From the NCBI GenBank assembly GCA_035306605.1, contig DATGNR010000010.1: a stretch of DNA of 64,000 nucleotides; one strand, given 5' to 3'. Shown here piece after piece: positions 1-8,337 of this stretch. The translations under genes and the position numbers were made by a program. The notes under the pieces are model-generated. The model was not told where the DNA came from. It was given only the letters and a program-made list of their open reading frames with translations, and did no database searches. The DNA comes from Xanthomarina sp035306605 (GTDB lineage: Bacteria; Bacteroidota; Bacteroidia; Flavobacteriales; Flavobacteriaceae). Every line of letters starts with the position of its first letter. Position 1 is the stretch's first letter.

Positions 1-1196
1 ATTAGGTCTTCTAACTCGTTTTGGCTTGGTTTATTGTTTGTAGCATATGTTAAACCTGAAATAGTATCTGTTAAATTATCTCTATCCTGAACTAGAACAC
101 CATTCAAACAAGTTCTAACCGTTGTTTGTGGTAGTTCAATATCTTTCTGGATTAATAAAATTCTATTCTTTTTACTTTTTAACAATTCTTCTGCTTCAGT
201 TGAAAATGAAGGTGCGATTACCACTTCACAAAATAAATCGTTAATTTCTTTAGCAGTAGCTAAATCAATTTCAGTGTTGCTTATTAGAATTCCACCAAAT
301 GCCGAAACTGGATCTCCTGCTAAAGCATCAACATAGGCTTTGTGAATAGTGTCGCGTTGTGCAAAACCACAAGCGTTATTGTGTTTTAAAATAGCGAAAG
401 TTGGTGCTTCACCTTTAAATTCATTCATTAAATTAACTGCAGCATCAACATCTAAAAGGTTGTTATAGCTTAATTCCTTTCCGTGAAGCTTTGTAAATAT
501 CTCGTCAAAATTTCCGAAGAAGAAACCTTTTTGATGAGGATTTTCACCATAACGCAACACTTGACCTTGCGTTTCACTAATTTTTAATGAAGTTATTTCG
601 TGGTTTTTATTGAAATAATTAAAAATAGCTGAATCGTAATGTGATGACACGTTAAAGGCTTTGGCTGCAAAAGATTTTCTATCATCTTCAGAAGTTTCTC
701 CGTTTTTGGATTGAAGTAGTTCTAAAAACTCGCTGTAATCTTCAACAGAAGACACGCAAATTACATCTGCATAATTTTTAGCAGCGGCACGAATTAAAGA
801 AATTCCACCTATATCAATTTTCTCAATAATATCTTGATTGCTTGCTCCAGATGCAACTGTTTTTTCAAAAGGATATAAATCGACAATTACTAAATCTATT
901 TGAGGGATTTCAAAATCGATTAGTTCTTGAACATCATTTTCGTTATTTTGCCTGTTTAAAATTCCACCAAATACTTTTGGGTGTAAGGTTTTAACACGCC
1001 CGCCAAGAATAGATGGGTAAGAAGTTACATCTTCTACAGGAACTACTGGAATGTTTAAATCTTTAATAAATTTCTCTGTCCCACCAGTTGAATATATTGT
1101 AACGTTTTGTTGATGTAGTTGTTTTACAATAGGTTCCAATCCGTCCTTACTGAAAACAGAAATTAAAGCCGATTTAATAGTTTTGTTGTTGCTCAT
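1..1196 (-). CDS. purH: Bifunctional AICAR formyltransferase/IMP cyclohydrolase, 3' part cut off by the window edge
   Basis: PurH catalyses the last two steps of purine synthesis: formylation of AICAR, then cyclisation of FAICAR to IMP. About 398 N-terminal codons are present. The first ~130 residues form the MGS-like IMP cyclohydrolase domain, with the motifs SVFSKDGL, YSTGGT, VTSYPSILGGRVKTLHPK and VDLYPFEKT. The AICAR transformylase domain follows, with RYGENPHQKG and the catalytic-type KHNNACGFA motif. The C-terminus lies beyond position 1. The ATG is at 1194-1196 (minus strand), about 80 nt downstream of a TACTTTTG -7 box at 1278-1285. The leader between them can form a CTTAGG/CCTAAG hairpin. 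The family assignment is firm. Confidence 0.96.
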   Translation of the reverse strand, partial: MSNNKTIKSALISVFSKDGLEPIVKQLHQQNVTIYSTGGTEKFIKDLNIPVVPVEDVTSYPSILGGRVKTLHPKVFGGILNRQNNENDVQELIDFEIPQIDLVIVDLYPFEKTVASGASNQDIIEKIDIGGISLIRAAAKNYADVICVSSVEDYSEFLELLQSKNGETSEDDRKSFAAKAFNVSSHYDSAIFNYFNKNHEITSLKISETQGQVLRYGENPHQKGFFFGNFDEIFTKLHGKELSYNNLLDVDAAVNLMNEFKGEAPTFAILKHNNACGFAQRDTIHKAYVDALAGDPVSAFGGILISNTEIDLATAKEINDLFCEVVIAPSFSTEAEELLKSKKNRILLIQKDIELPQTTVRTCLNGVLVQDRDNLTDTISGLTYATNNKPSQNELEDL

Positions 1197-1277
1197 TTTA
1201 GTTGTGTTGTGTGTGTGATTATTCTTAGGAAAAACTAAATTTTATCACCTAAGAGTGTTAGTTGTTTTTAATGAGTG

Positions 1278-1285
1278 CAAAAGTA
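1278..1285 (-). promoter_or_regulatory. Bacteroidota -7 box for purH
   Basis: On the minus strand this reads TACTTTTG, matching the TAnnTTTG -7 element of Bacteroidota housekeeping promoters. It would start a transcript with a leader of roughly 75-80 nt before purH. The leader holds an inverted repeat (CTTAGG at 1225-1230, CCTAAG at 1249-1254 on the plus strand). No experimental start is known. Confidence 0.5.
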
Positions 1286-1364
1286 CGTATTTCAATTAAA
1301 AAAAACTTGGATATAGAGGTTAAAAACACAAGGTTTTTCAACTTAAATAAAAAGTTATCAACAA

Positions 1365-1820
1365 CTACAGAATGCTTGCAACTTTCTTACAGACAAATTC
1401 TAAAAAACGTTCATCTTCTTCGCTAAATGGATCGGGTGTATTGGAATCTATATCTATTTGACCAATGTTTTCATTGTTAACGAAAATAGGGATTACAATT
1501 TCGGCCTTTACAGTTATGCTACAGGCAATATAATTGTCTTGTGCAGAAACATCCGGAACTACAAAGTTTTTATTGCTAACAGCTACTTGTCCGCAAATAC
1601 CTTTTCCAAATGGAATAATAGTGTGGTCGGTTGGTTCTCCAACGTAAGGACCTAATTTTAATTCGTTTTTATCTCCGTTTTTAAAATAAAAACCTACCCA
1701 ATTGTAATGTGGGACTTCAGATTCTAGGAGTTCGCAAATGTTTTTTAAACGCGCGTCAACCGTTTTATTTGATGAAGATATAATTTGTTCTATCTGTGGT
1801 TTTAGAGATGTAAAATTCAT
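1365..1820 (-). CDS. GAF-domain protein of the free methionine-(R)-sulfoxide reductase type
   Basis: This 151-residue single GAF domain belongs to the fRMsr (YebR-like) family, cytoplasmic enzymes that reduce free Met-R-sulfoxide. Visible signatures are NWVGFYF (40-46), LGPYVGEPT, IPFGKGICGQVA (C76), DNYIACS (C100) and the terminal IDIDSN. In E. coli fRMsr three cysteines take part. The two later ones (GxCG and IAC) are kept here. The early one, in the GPxxGxxAC stretch, is replaced by T-D-H at 64-66, so the resolving partner must differ or activity may be lost. It faces purH downstream, and a 70-bp divergent region separates it from xrtF. The fold is clear; the enzymatic activity is inferred. 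Confidence 0.8.
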   Translation of the reverse strand: MNFTSLKPQIEQIISSSNKTVDARLKNICELLESEVPHYNWVGFYFKNGDKNELKLGPYVGEPTDHTIIPFGKGICGQVAVSNKNFVVPDVSAQDNYIACSITVKAEIVIPIFVNNENIGQIDIDSNTPDPFSEEDERFLEFVCKKVASIL

Positions 1821-1890
1821 TGTTTAAAAATTTTTAGTAAAAGTATTTAAAAAGGTAGGCTTCTCATTTGTAATTTGTATAAATTTAACG

Positions 1891-2463
1891 TTGGAATCAA
1901 TCTTAAATTTTTTGAAAGAACTCATTCTAAAATACAAAACGGTTATTAAGTTTATTTGCACCTTTCTATTGGTGTATGCAGTTTTGACTTTTTCATATAA
2001 ATTATATTTGCAATACGGCTCTAGCGAAACTTATTATCCGGATTACATGACAAATTTAGTGGCGAAGCAAAGTAGGGAGATATTGGAAACTATTGGTTAT
2101 AATGCAGAAGTAGCTCCTCATCCAGATGAGCCTTCCATGAAGTTAATTATTAATAATAAATATATTGCTCGAGTTATTGAAGGATGTAATTCTATAAGTG
2201 TTATTATTCTATTTGCTTCCTTTATAGTAGCTTTTTCTGGTAAGTTTAAAACCACAGTTTTGTATTTGTTGGCGGGTAGTGTGTTAATTTATATTGCTAA
2301 TTTAGTTCGTGTGGTTGTTTTGTCTGTTGGCTTATACCATTATCCTTGGCATAAAGATATTTTACATACCGTTATTTTTCCAGCCATTATTTATGGAATG
2401 GTTTGTTTGCTTTGGTTGTTTTGGGTAAATAGATTTTCTAATACAGCAAGAAACCATGAATAA
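1891..2463 (+). CDS. xrtF: Exosortase family protein XrtF
   Basis: This 190-residue integral membrane cysteine protease-like protein belongs to the exosortase/archaeosortase fold, which in Bacteroidota is proposed to process C-terminally sorted envelope proteins. TM segments lie at about 16-36, 100-120, 123-145 and 160-180. The exosortase catalytic triad is visible: Cys in EGCNS (~98), Arg in NLVRV (~140) and a His in the GLYHYPWHKD stretch (~150-155). It starts at TTG 1891; there is no in-frame ATG before the first membrane segment. The stop overlaps the next gene's ATG by 8 bp, and that gene is the known XrtF partner family, which supports the name. Substrates cannot be told from this window. 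Confidence 0.85.
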   Translation: MESILNFLKELILKYKTVIKFICTFLLVYAVLTFSYKLYLQYGSSETYYPDYMTNLVAKQSREILETIGYNAEVAPHPDEPSMKLIINNKYIARVIEGCNSISVIILFASFIVAFSGKFKTTVLYLLAGSVLIYIANLVRVVVLSVGLYHYPWHKDILHTVIFPAIIYGMVCLLWLFWVNRFSNTARNHE

Positions 2464-2884
2464 GATTTTAAAACTGATATGGTTTTCTGTTTTGATTGGG
2501 TTATTAATCCTTATTCGAGTTTTTGAAGATAAACTTTTCTACGACCCATATTTGTTGTTTTTTAAAAATGATTATCTGTATATAGATTCTCCAAGACGTG
2601 AGATTTTTAAATTGGCTGCTTACACTAGTCTTCGTTATGTAATGAATTCTATAATCTCTTTGGCAATACTCTTTGTGCTTTTTAAAGATAAAAGTATCAT
2701 TAAATTTTCTACGCTTATTTTTGTAGTAGCTTACATATTGTTTATGTCTTTGTTTTTGTATTTTGTTATCAACCCAAAACAAGAAGAGTACTATTTGTTT
2801 TTTAATGTTCGTCGATTTTTAATTCAACCGCTAATAGCCTTATTGCTTATTCCGGCTTTTTATTATCACAAACAACGTTTGTAG
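2456..2884 (+). CDS. Exosortase F system-associated membrane protein
   Basis: This 142-residue polytopic membrane protein has about four hydrophobic spans (7-24, 60-80, 85-107 and 120-137). It overlaps xrtF by 8 bp (ATGAATAA), which implies translational coupling. Sequence character (LRVFEDKLFYDPYL near the N-terminus, RRFLIQPLIALLLIPAFYYH at the C-terminus) and position fit the small family found directly downstream of xrtF in flavobacteria. Its biochemical role is unknown; it is presumably a partner of the exosortase in the inner membrane. Confidence 0.8.
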   Translation: MNKILKLIWFSVLIGLLILIRVFEDKLFYDPYLLFFKNDYLYIDSPRREIFKLAAYTSLRYVMNSIISLAILFVLFKDKSIIKFSTLIFVVAYILFMSLFLYFVINPKQEEYYLFFNVRRFLIQPLIALLLIPAFYYHKQRL

Positions 2885-2928
2885 GTGTTAATCCTTTATT
2901 AAAAGCAGGGTGTCAATTGCTTTTTTTG

Positions 2929-2936
2929 TAAATTTG
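2929..2936 (+). promoter_or_regulatory. -7 box for the HYC_CC_PP gene
   Basis: TAAATTTG matches TAnnTTTG exactly. Its predicted start site near 2941-2943 makes the GTG at 2910 untranscribable, so it decides in favour of ATG 2955 (or 2943) for the following gene. No convincing -33 element is seen. Confidence 0.45.
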
Positions 2937-2954
2937 CTAGGTATGTTTATTACG

Positions 2955-3365
2955 ATGAAACCCACTTTAAATAAATTGTTTTCAATAACATTAGCTTGTT
3001 TGGTGTTGTTTTCAACCTTATCTCTTACCGTTGAAAAACATTACTGTGGCGATAATTTAATTGATATAGCTGTTTTTTCAAAAGCAGAAAGTTGTGGGAT
3101 GGATATGGATTCTGTTTCCGTTACTTACTCGGAAAACAAGCATTGTTGTAAAAATGAAATAGAAATTCTTCAGGGTCAAGATGAATTAAAGAATGCATCT
3201 TTTGAAGATTTACAATTTCAGCAACAATTGTTCTTTACTACCCTTGTCTATTCCTATTTAAATCTTTTTGAAGGTCTACCAGAATTGGTAATACCTCATA
3301 AAAATTACTCTCCACCTAATTTGGTTGTAGACATTCACGTCATTGATCAGGTTTTTATAATTTGA
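2955..3365 (+). CDS. HYC_CC_PP family small secreted protein (metal locus)
   Basis: This 136-residue protein has an N-terminal hydrophobic signal segment (about 5-25). It then carries three spaced signatures: HYC (29-31), CC (64-65, within HCCKNE) and a terminal SPP (119-121). A lone Cys47 gives four cysteines after the signal. This HYC/CC/PP pattern defines a Bacteroidota family of unknown function, probably periplasmic. It precedes a TonB-dependent receptor and an HMA protein on the same strand, so a role in binding or handling a thiophilic metal is likely but inferred. ATG 2955 is preferred over upstream GTG 2910 because a -7 box overlaps the extended start. Confidence 0.75.
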   Translation: MKPTLNKLFSITLACLVLFSTLSLTVEKHYCGDNLIDIAVFSKAESCGMDMDSVSVTYSENKHCCKNEIEILQGQDELKNASFEDLQFQQQLFFTTLVYSYLNLFEGLPELVIPHKNYSPPNLVVDIHVIDQVFII

Positions 3366-3388
3366 TTTTACTTTGAATTTCGGTGTCA

Positions 3389-3413
3389 ATTGTCTTAAAT
3401 TATTTAAGACAAT
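3389..3413. promoter_or_regulatory. Perfect 25-bp palindrome between the HYC and TonB receptor genes
   Basis: Arms ATTGTCTTAAAT (3389-3400) and ATTTAAGACAAT (3402-3413) pair perfectly around one central base. A second weaker repeat surrounds it (GTGTCAATT before, AATTGGCAC after). There is no T-run on the plus side, so it looks more like a dimeric repressor or activator operator than an intrinsic terminator. It lies about 90 bp upstream of the first start codon of the receptor unit. Confidence 0.45.
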
Positions 3414-3502
3414 TCAGAATTGGCACTTACTTATTTGGTTTTCGATATTTTTTTTCGAATACCAACATTCAAAGTAATATTTAATCAAATATAAATTTAA
3501 AA

Positions 3503-3580
3503 ATGAAACATATTCTTTTTTCAAATTCCTTCATGTTAATCATGGCGATTTTTTTGCCTACTAAAGCTGTTCAATTATGA
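3503..3580 (+). CDS. Putative 25-codon leader peptide overlapping the receptor start
   Basis: ATG 3503 opens a 25-codon frame ending in TGA 3578-3580, which overlaps the receptor's ATG (3577) in an ATGA arrangement typical of translational coupling. The peptide starts MKHILF and is hydrophobic in the middle (FMLIMAIFLP), resembling a signal segment. It could be a regulatory leader or a coupling device. Because it is so short, chance cannot be excluded. Confidence 0.35.
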   Translation: MKHILFSNSFMLIMAIFLPTKAVQL

Positions 3581-5814
3581 GAAAATTAGCAGTTTTACTT
3601 GCCTTTTTACCAATAATTTCTTTTTCACAAGAGAAAATAAATGGTATGATAATGGAAGTTAACGAGGATAATAAGCATATTCCTGTTACTGGGGCCAATG
3701 TGTATTGGCTGAACACAACTGTAGGAACTGTAACTGATTTTGATGGAAAATTTACAATTCCGTATAAAAACGATTACAAAAAACTAGTAGTTAGTTATGT
3801 AGGTTATAAAACCAATACTATTAGTATTAAAAGCACTGATCATATACATCACTTATTAGAACCAACAAGTAGTTTAAAAGAAGTGGTTTTAACATCTAGA
3901 AAACAAGCAACAGCTAAATCCTATTTACAGTCGCAAAATGTGATGAATATTAGTAGTGATGAACTTTTAAAAGCAGCTTGTTGTAATTTGTCGGAAAGTT
4001 TTGAAACCAATCCTTCCATTGATGTAAATTTTGCTGATGCTGTGTCTGGAACCAAACAAATTAAAATGTTGGGTTTAACTAGTCCGTATATTTTAATTAC
4101 TACAGAAAATATTCCTTCTATTCGCGGTGCATCACAAGCCTATGGATTAAGTTTTATTCCGGGTACGTGGGTAGAAAGTATTCAAATTACCAAAGGAGCA
4201 GGAAGTGTCGTTAATGGTTACGAAAGTATTGCTGGACAGATAAATGCAGAATTGGTAAAGCCGAAAACAGATAATTCGTTGTTTGTTAATTTATATGCGG
4301 GAAGTAACGAAAGGTTGGAACTGAACACACATTTAAATACAAAAGTTTCGGACAAATGGGATACAGGTTTGTATATTCACGGAAATACCCATAATAAAAA
4401 ACACGATGTTAACGATGATGGATTTATGGATATGCCTATTTATAATCAGATTAATTTGATGAACCGTTGGCAATACGTTAATCCGGAAAAAGGATTGGTA
4501 AGTTTTATAAATGTGAAATATTTAAACGATTCCAAACAAACGGGCGAATTAGATTTCAATTCAGAAACTGATAAACTTACAACCAACGCTTGGGGAAGTG
4601 AAATAGATACTCAGCGTTTTGAAACTGCAGTCAAATTAGGTTATGTGAACCCAAATATTCCTTATCAAAGTTTGGGGGTTCAGGCGGCCTTTAGCTGGCA
4701 TGAACAAAGTTCGTATTTTGGTCTTAATGTTTACGATATTACTCATAACAGTTTGTATGCGAATGCTGTTTATAATTCAATTATTAGCGACTCTAGGCAT
4801 AAGGTGAAAACAGGAATAAGTTATACTTACGATCATTATAACGAATTGGTTAATACTACAAATTATGGACGTACAGAGGCTTCTATTGGTGGTTTTTTTG
4901 AATACAATTATGATAATTTGGATAAACTTAATTTAACGGCAGGGGTACGTGTAGATAATCATAATTTATTAGGTGTTTTTGTAACACCTCGATTGCATGC
5001 TCGTTATACGCCATGGGAAAAATCGGCTGTTAGAGCATCTGTTGGAAGAGGCAAAAGAAGTGCTAATATTTTTACTGAAAATCAAAGTATGTTTGCTACT
5101 TCAAGAACTATAAATATTGTGAATTCAGGAGGAGAAATTTACGGACTTGATCCTGAAATAGCATGGAATTACGGGTTGTCTTTTTTACAAGGATTTAACC
5201 TGTTTGGAAGGAAAGCAGATGTGGCTTTAGATTTTTATAGAACAGATTTCGAAAATCAGGTAGTAGTAGATTATGAAAACCCGCAAGCTGTTAGTTTTTA
5301 TAATTTAGATGGTGAAAGTTATGCCAATAGTTTTCAAATTGAGTTTAATTACAATGTGTTTAAACAATTTGATTTGCGTACAGCTTATAAGTTTTACGAT
5401 GTTAAAACACAATACATTTCCGGGAAGCTAGAGAAACCTTTAACTGCTCAACATCGCTTATTCGCTAATGTATCATATGAAACAAACCTAAAATCTAATG
5501 GCGCACATTGGAAATTTGATGCTACCTATAATTGGTTGAGTGAGCAGAGATTCTCTTCAACTGTAAGTAATCCTACGACATATCGAGTAGCGGAATATTC
5601 GCCAACTGTTGGGACTTTAAATGCTCAAGTAACAAAGGTGTTTTCTCATAAATTTGAAGTTTATTTTGGTGGCGAGAATATTACAGACGTTAAACAAGAA
5701 AATCCTATTTTAGCACCAAACGATCCTTTTGGTTCGTACTTTGATACTACCTTTGTGTATGGTCCGGTTTTTGGAAGTACCTATTATGCAGGATTACGTT
5801 TTAAAATACATTAA
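3577..5814 (+). CDS. TonB-dependent outer membrane receptor (heavy-metal locus type)
   Basis: This 745-residue receptor has a signal peptide (1-18, ending FSQ), then a CarboxypepD_reg-like beta-sandwich (about 20-92; GANVYWLNTTVGTVTDFDGKF, VSYVGYKT). The plug domain follows (about 115-225; LTSPYILITTENIPS, VESIQITKGAGSVVNGYESIAGQIN). The C-terminal 22-strand barrel ends in a hydrophobic strand (YYAGLRFKIH). A vicinal CC at 135-136 at the start of the plug is typical of receptors found with HMA proteins. The substrate is likely a metal ion or chelate, possibly copper, inferred from neighbours only: the HYC_CC_PP gene before it and a CxxC metallochaperone 27 nt after it. The family is certain; the substrate is not. 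Confidence 0.88.
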   Translation: MRKLAVLLAFLPIISFSQEKINGMIMEVNEDNKHIPVTGANVYWLNTTVGTVTDFDGKFTIPYKNDYKKLVVSYVGYKTNTISIKSTDHIHHLLEPTSSLKEVVLTSRKQATAKSYLQSQNVMNISSDELLKAACCNLSESFETNPSIDVNFADAVSGTKQIKMLGLTSPYILITTENIPSIRGASQAYGLSFIPGTWVESIQITKGAGSVVNGYESIAGQINAELVKPKTDNSLFVNLYAGSNERLELNTHLNTKVSDKWDTGLYIHGNTHNKKHDVNDDGFMDMPIYNQINLMNRWQYVNPEKGLVSFINVKYLNDSKQTGELDFNSETDKLTTNAWGSEIDTQRFETAVKLGYVNPNIPYQSLGVQAAFSWHEQSSYFGLNVYDITHNSLYANAVYNSIISDSRHKVKTGISYTYDHYNELVNTTNYGRTEASIGGFFEYNYDNLDKLNLTAGVRVDNHNLLGVFVTPRLHARYTPWEKSAVRASVGRGKRSANIFTENQSMFATSRTINIVNSGGEIYGLDPEIAWNYGLSFLQGFNLFGRKADVALDFYRTDFENQVVVDYENPQAVSFYNLDGESYANSFQIEFNYNVFKQFDLRTAYKFYDVKTQYISGKLEKPLTAQHRLFANVSYETNLKSNGAHWKFDATYNWLSEQRFSSTVSNPTTYRVAEYSPTVGTLNAQVTKVFSHKFEVYFGGENITDVKQENPILAPNDPFGSYFDTTFVYGPVFGSTYYAGLRFKIH

Positions 5815-5841
5815 AAAAAAGTACAATTTAAAATATTTATT

Positions 5842-6195
5842 ATGAAGAAATTAGGAATTTTATTAGTGATGTTAATTGGGATGACAGCTTTTTCCCAGGA
5901 TAAAAATGCAAGAGCTACTTTGGAAGTAGACGGGGTTTGTAATATGTGTAAGGAACGTATAGAAAAAGCATGTATTAAAACTAAAGGTGTTAAGTCTGCA
6001 GTTTGGAATGTGAATACACACGAGCTAAGTCTTATTTATGATGCACGTAAAACCGATTTGCCAACTATTGAAAAAAATATTGCAGCTGTAGGTCATGACA
6101 CTAAAAATGTTGTGGCACCAGATGATGCGTATAATAGTTTACATAGTTGTTGTTTGTATCGCGATGATAATGTGATTGAAGATCATAAAGAATAG
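5842..6195 (+). CDS. Periplasmic heavy-metal-associated (HMA) domain protein
   Basis: This 117-residue secreted metallochaperone-like protein has a signal peptide (1-19, ending AFS-Q) and one HMA ferredoxin-like domain (about 22-90). The metal-binding motif GVCNMC (C33, C36) is followed by C44, and a GHDT loop matches the usual G-YD/HA loop. A C-terminal HSCC (103-104) adds two more possible ligands. It follows the TonB receptor by 27 nt and ends before a strong terminator, so the two are probably one transcript. It is likely to hand over a thiophilic cation in the periplasm. Confidence 0.85.
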   Translation: MKKLGILLVMLIGMTAFSQDKNARATLEVDGVCNMCKERIEKACIKTKGVKSAVWNVNTHELSLIYDARKTDLPTIEKNIAAVGHDTKNVVAPDDAYNSLHSCCLYRDDNVIEDHKE

Positions 6196-6218
6196 AAATA
6201 ATTAATATAAATATAAAA

Positions 6219-6244
6219 GGCCCAAACAAAAATTTGGGCTTTTT
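6219..6244 (+). terminator. Intrinsic terminator of the metal locus
   Basis: GCCCAAA (6220-6226), loop, TTTGGGC (6233-6239) and a T-run. It sits 24 nt after the HMA gene. Confidence 0.85.
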
Positions 6245-6304
6245 AAGTTTGGAGAATTACTATTTAAATGCGTAACTTAGAATAACTTATATAAAATGTA
6301 GATT

Positions 6305-6505
6305 ATGGATAGAAAGTTAATTTTTTCAGGAAACTCGCAAATAGTGGCGTCAGGAGTAAAAAACGCACTTGATGAAGCGAATATCTCTTATTTTGAAATT
6401 AACAAATCGGATTCTTCTTATCCAGGAATTATTGGGGAGATTGAGATTTTTGTTAATGAATTGGATGAGGTAAATGCAAAATCTCTTATTAAGGATATTT
6501 TGTAA
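6305..6505 (+). CDS. DUF2007-family small protein
   Basis: This 66-residue cytoplasmic protein has the compact alpha/beta pattern of the DUF2007 'putative signal transducing' family: an opening strand (KLIFSGN), a helix (IVASGVKNALDEANI), a strand (YFEIN), EIEIFVNELDEVNAKSLIKDIL at the end. It has its own unit between two terminators, with ATG at 6305. The molecular role of the family is not established. Confidence 0.7.
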   Translation: MDRKLIFSGNSQIVASGVKNALDEANISYFEINKSDSSYPGIIGEIEIFVNELDEVNAKSLIKDIL

Positions 6506-6530
6506 TTTTATTTCTTTTTAAATATTAAAT

Positions 6531-6562
6531 AAAAAATGCCTCAATTTCTTGAGGCATTTTTT
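6531..6562. terminator. Bidirectional terminator between the DUF2007 gene and groL
   Basis: A perfect 14-bp stem: AAAAAATGCCTCAA (6531-6544), loop TTTC, TTGAGGCATTTTTT (6549-6562). A U-run forms on both strands, so it serves the plus-strand DUF2007 gene and the minus-strand groL. Confidence 0.9.
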
Positions 6563-6590
6563 ATTATAAAATGGTTTTCAGGTTGTTGAT

Positions 6591-8219
6591 TTACATCATT
6601 CCTGGCATGCCACCTCCACCCATTGGCATGGCTGGAGCGTCTTCTTTAATTTCTATTAAAGCACATTCCGTTGTTAGAATCATTCCAGCAACTGAAGCTG
6701 CGTTTTCTAAAGCAATTCGAGTTACTTTCTTAGGATCGATAATTCCTGCCTTAAGCATATCTACATAAGTTTCGGTTTTAGCATCAAATCCAAAAGCACC
6801 TTTACCTTCTATAACTTTAGCAACTACAACACTTCCTTCGCCACCTGCGTTCTCAACAATGGTACGCAAAGGAGCTTCAATTGCACGAGCTACGATTTGA
6901 ACACCAGTTGTTTCATCTAAGTTGTCAGAAGTTAATTTTTCTAGTACAGATTTTGCTCTAACTAAAGCTACCCCACCTCCAGCTACAATGCCTTCTTCAA
7001 CGGCAGCTCTTGTTGCATGTAATGCGTCGTCAACACGATCTTTTTTCTCTTTCATTTCAACTTCACTAGCGGCGCCAACATAAAGTACAGCAACACCACC
7101 AGCTAATTTAGCTAATCGTTCTTGAAGTTTTTCTTTATCGTAGTCGCTTGTAGTTGTTTCAATTTGAGCCTTGATTTGGTTTACTCTAGCCTTAATATCT
7201 TCAGCTTTTCCAGAACCATTAACAATAGTTGTATTGTCTTTGTCGATAGTTACTGTTTCAGCAGTACCTAACATGCTTAAATCGGCATTTTCAAGAGAGA
7301 ATCCTCTTTCTTCGGAAATAACAACACCACCAGTTAATATAGCTATATCTTCTAACATAGCTTTACGTCTGTCTCCAAATCCAGGAGCTTTTACTGCAGC
7401 AATTTTTAATCCTCCACGTAATTTATTTACTACTAAAGTAGCTAATGCTTGACCATCTACATCTTCAGCAATAATTAATAATGGACGTCCAGATTGAGCA
7501 ACTGGCTCTAATATTGGAAGGATTTCTTGTAGGTTAGAAATCTTTTTGTCGAATAATAAGATGTATGGATTTTCTAAATCAGCTACCATTTTATCAGCGT
7601 CTGTTACGAAGTATGGAGATAGATATCCTCTGTCGAATTGCATTCCTTCTACAACATCAACATAAGTATCCATACCTTTTGCTTCCTCAACAGTAATTAC
7701 ACCTTCTTTTCCAACTTTTCCGAAAGCTTTGGCAATTAATTCACCAATAGTATCGTCGTTATTAGCAGAAATTGCAGCAACTTGCTTAATCATTTCTGAT
7801 GAGTTGCCTACTTTTTTAGCTTGTTTTTCAAGGTCTTTGGTAATAGCTTCAACTGCTTTGTCTATTCCACGTTTTAAATCCATTGGATTTGCTCCAGCAG
7901 CTACGTTTCTTAAGCCTTCTCTTACAATTGCTTGTGCTAATACGGTTGCAGTTGTAGTTCCATCACCTGCTAAATCGTTAGTTCTTGATGCTACTTCTTT
8001 TACCATTTGAGCTCCCATATTTTCAAGCTCGTTTTCTAACTCTATTTCTTTAGCAACGGATACTCCGTCTTTTGTTACTTGAGGAGCTCCAAAGCTTCTG
8101 CTGATAATAACGTTTCTACCTTTTGGTCCTAAAGTTACTTTTACTGCATTTGCTAATGCGTCAACACCACGTTTTAATCCGTCGCGGGCGTCTACATCAT
8201 ATTTTATATCTTTTGCCAT
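6591..8219 (-). CDS. groL: Chaperonin GroEL (Hsp60)
   Basis: This 542-residue cytosolic ATP-dependent folding chamber subunit forms double heptameric rings with GroES. It is full length, with the equatorial domain motif GDGTTTATVLAQAI (about 86-99), the apical domain in the middle and GGGVALVRA (about 412). The flexible GGGGMPGMM tail is present. ATG is at 8217-8219. groS lies 118 nt upstream on the same strand, and both are likely transcribed from the sigma-54-like promoter before groS. Confidence 0.99.
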   Translation of the reverse strand: MAKDIKYDVDARDGLKRGVDALANAVKVTLGPKGRNVIISRSFGAPQVTKDGVSVAKEIELENELENMGAQMVKEVASRTNDLAGDGTTTATVLAQAIVREGLRNVAAGANPMDLKRGIDKAVEAITKDLEKQAKKVGNSSEMIKQVAAISANNDDTIGELIAKAFGKVGKEGVITVEEAKGMDTYVDVVEGMQFDRGYLSPYFVTDADKMVADLENPYILLFDKKISNLQEILPILEPVAQSGRPLLIIAEDVDGQALATLVVNKLRGGLKIAAVKAPGFGDRRKAMLEDIAILTGGVVISEERGFSLENADLSMLGTAETVTIDKDNTTIVNGSGKAEDIKARVNQIKAQIETTTSDYDKEKLQERLAKLAGGVAVLYVGAASEVEMKEKKDRVDDALHATRAAVEEGIVAGGGVALVRAKSVLEKLTSDNLDETTGVQIVARAIEAPLRTIVENAGGEGSVVVAKVIEGKGAFGFDAKTETYVDMLKAGIIDPKKVTRIALENAASVAGMILTTECALIEIKEDAPAMPMGGGGMPGMM

Positions 8220-8337
8220 AATGAAAATTTATTTTAAAATTTTTAATCTCAAAATTTAAATACTAATTCTAAATATGGATTAGTACGTTTCAATTAGAGA
8301 TATTTGGTATTTATTTTTTGTTTTTTTGAGTTTGCAA

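Noticed and set aside
3424..3440. TGGCAC near the TonB receptor as a sigma-54 promoter
   Set aside because: No GC dinucleotide occurs 10 bases after the GG, so the -12 element is missing.
7171..7452. Open frame opposite groL
   Set aside because: It is an antisense shadow of the groL coding sequence without its own promoter or family; the same holds for 6571-6768 and 7729-8010.
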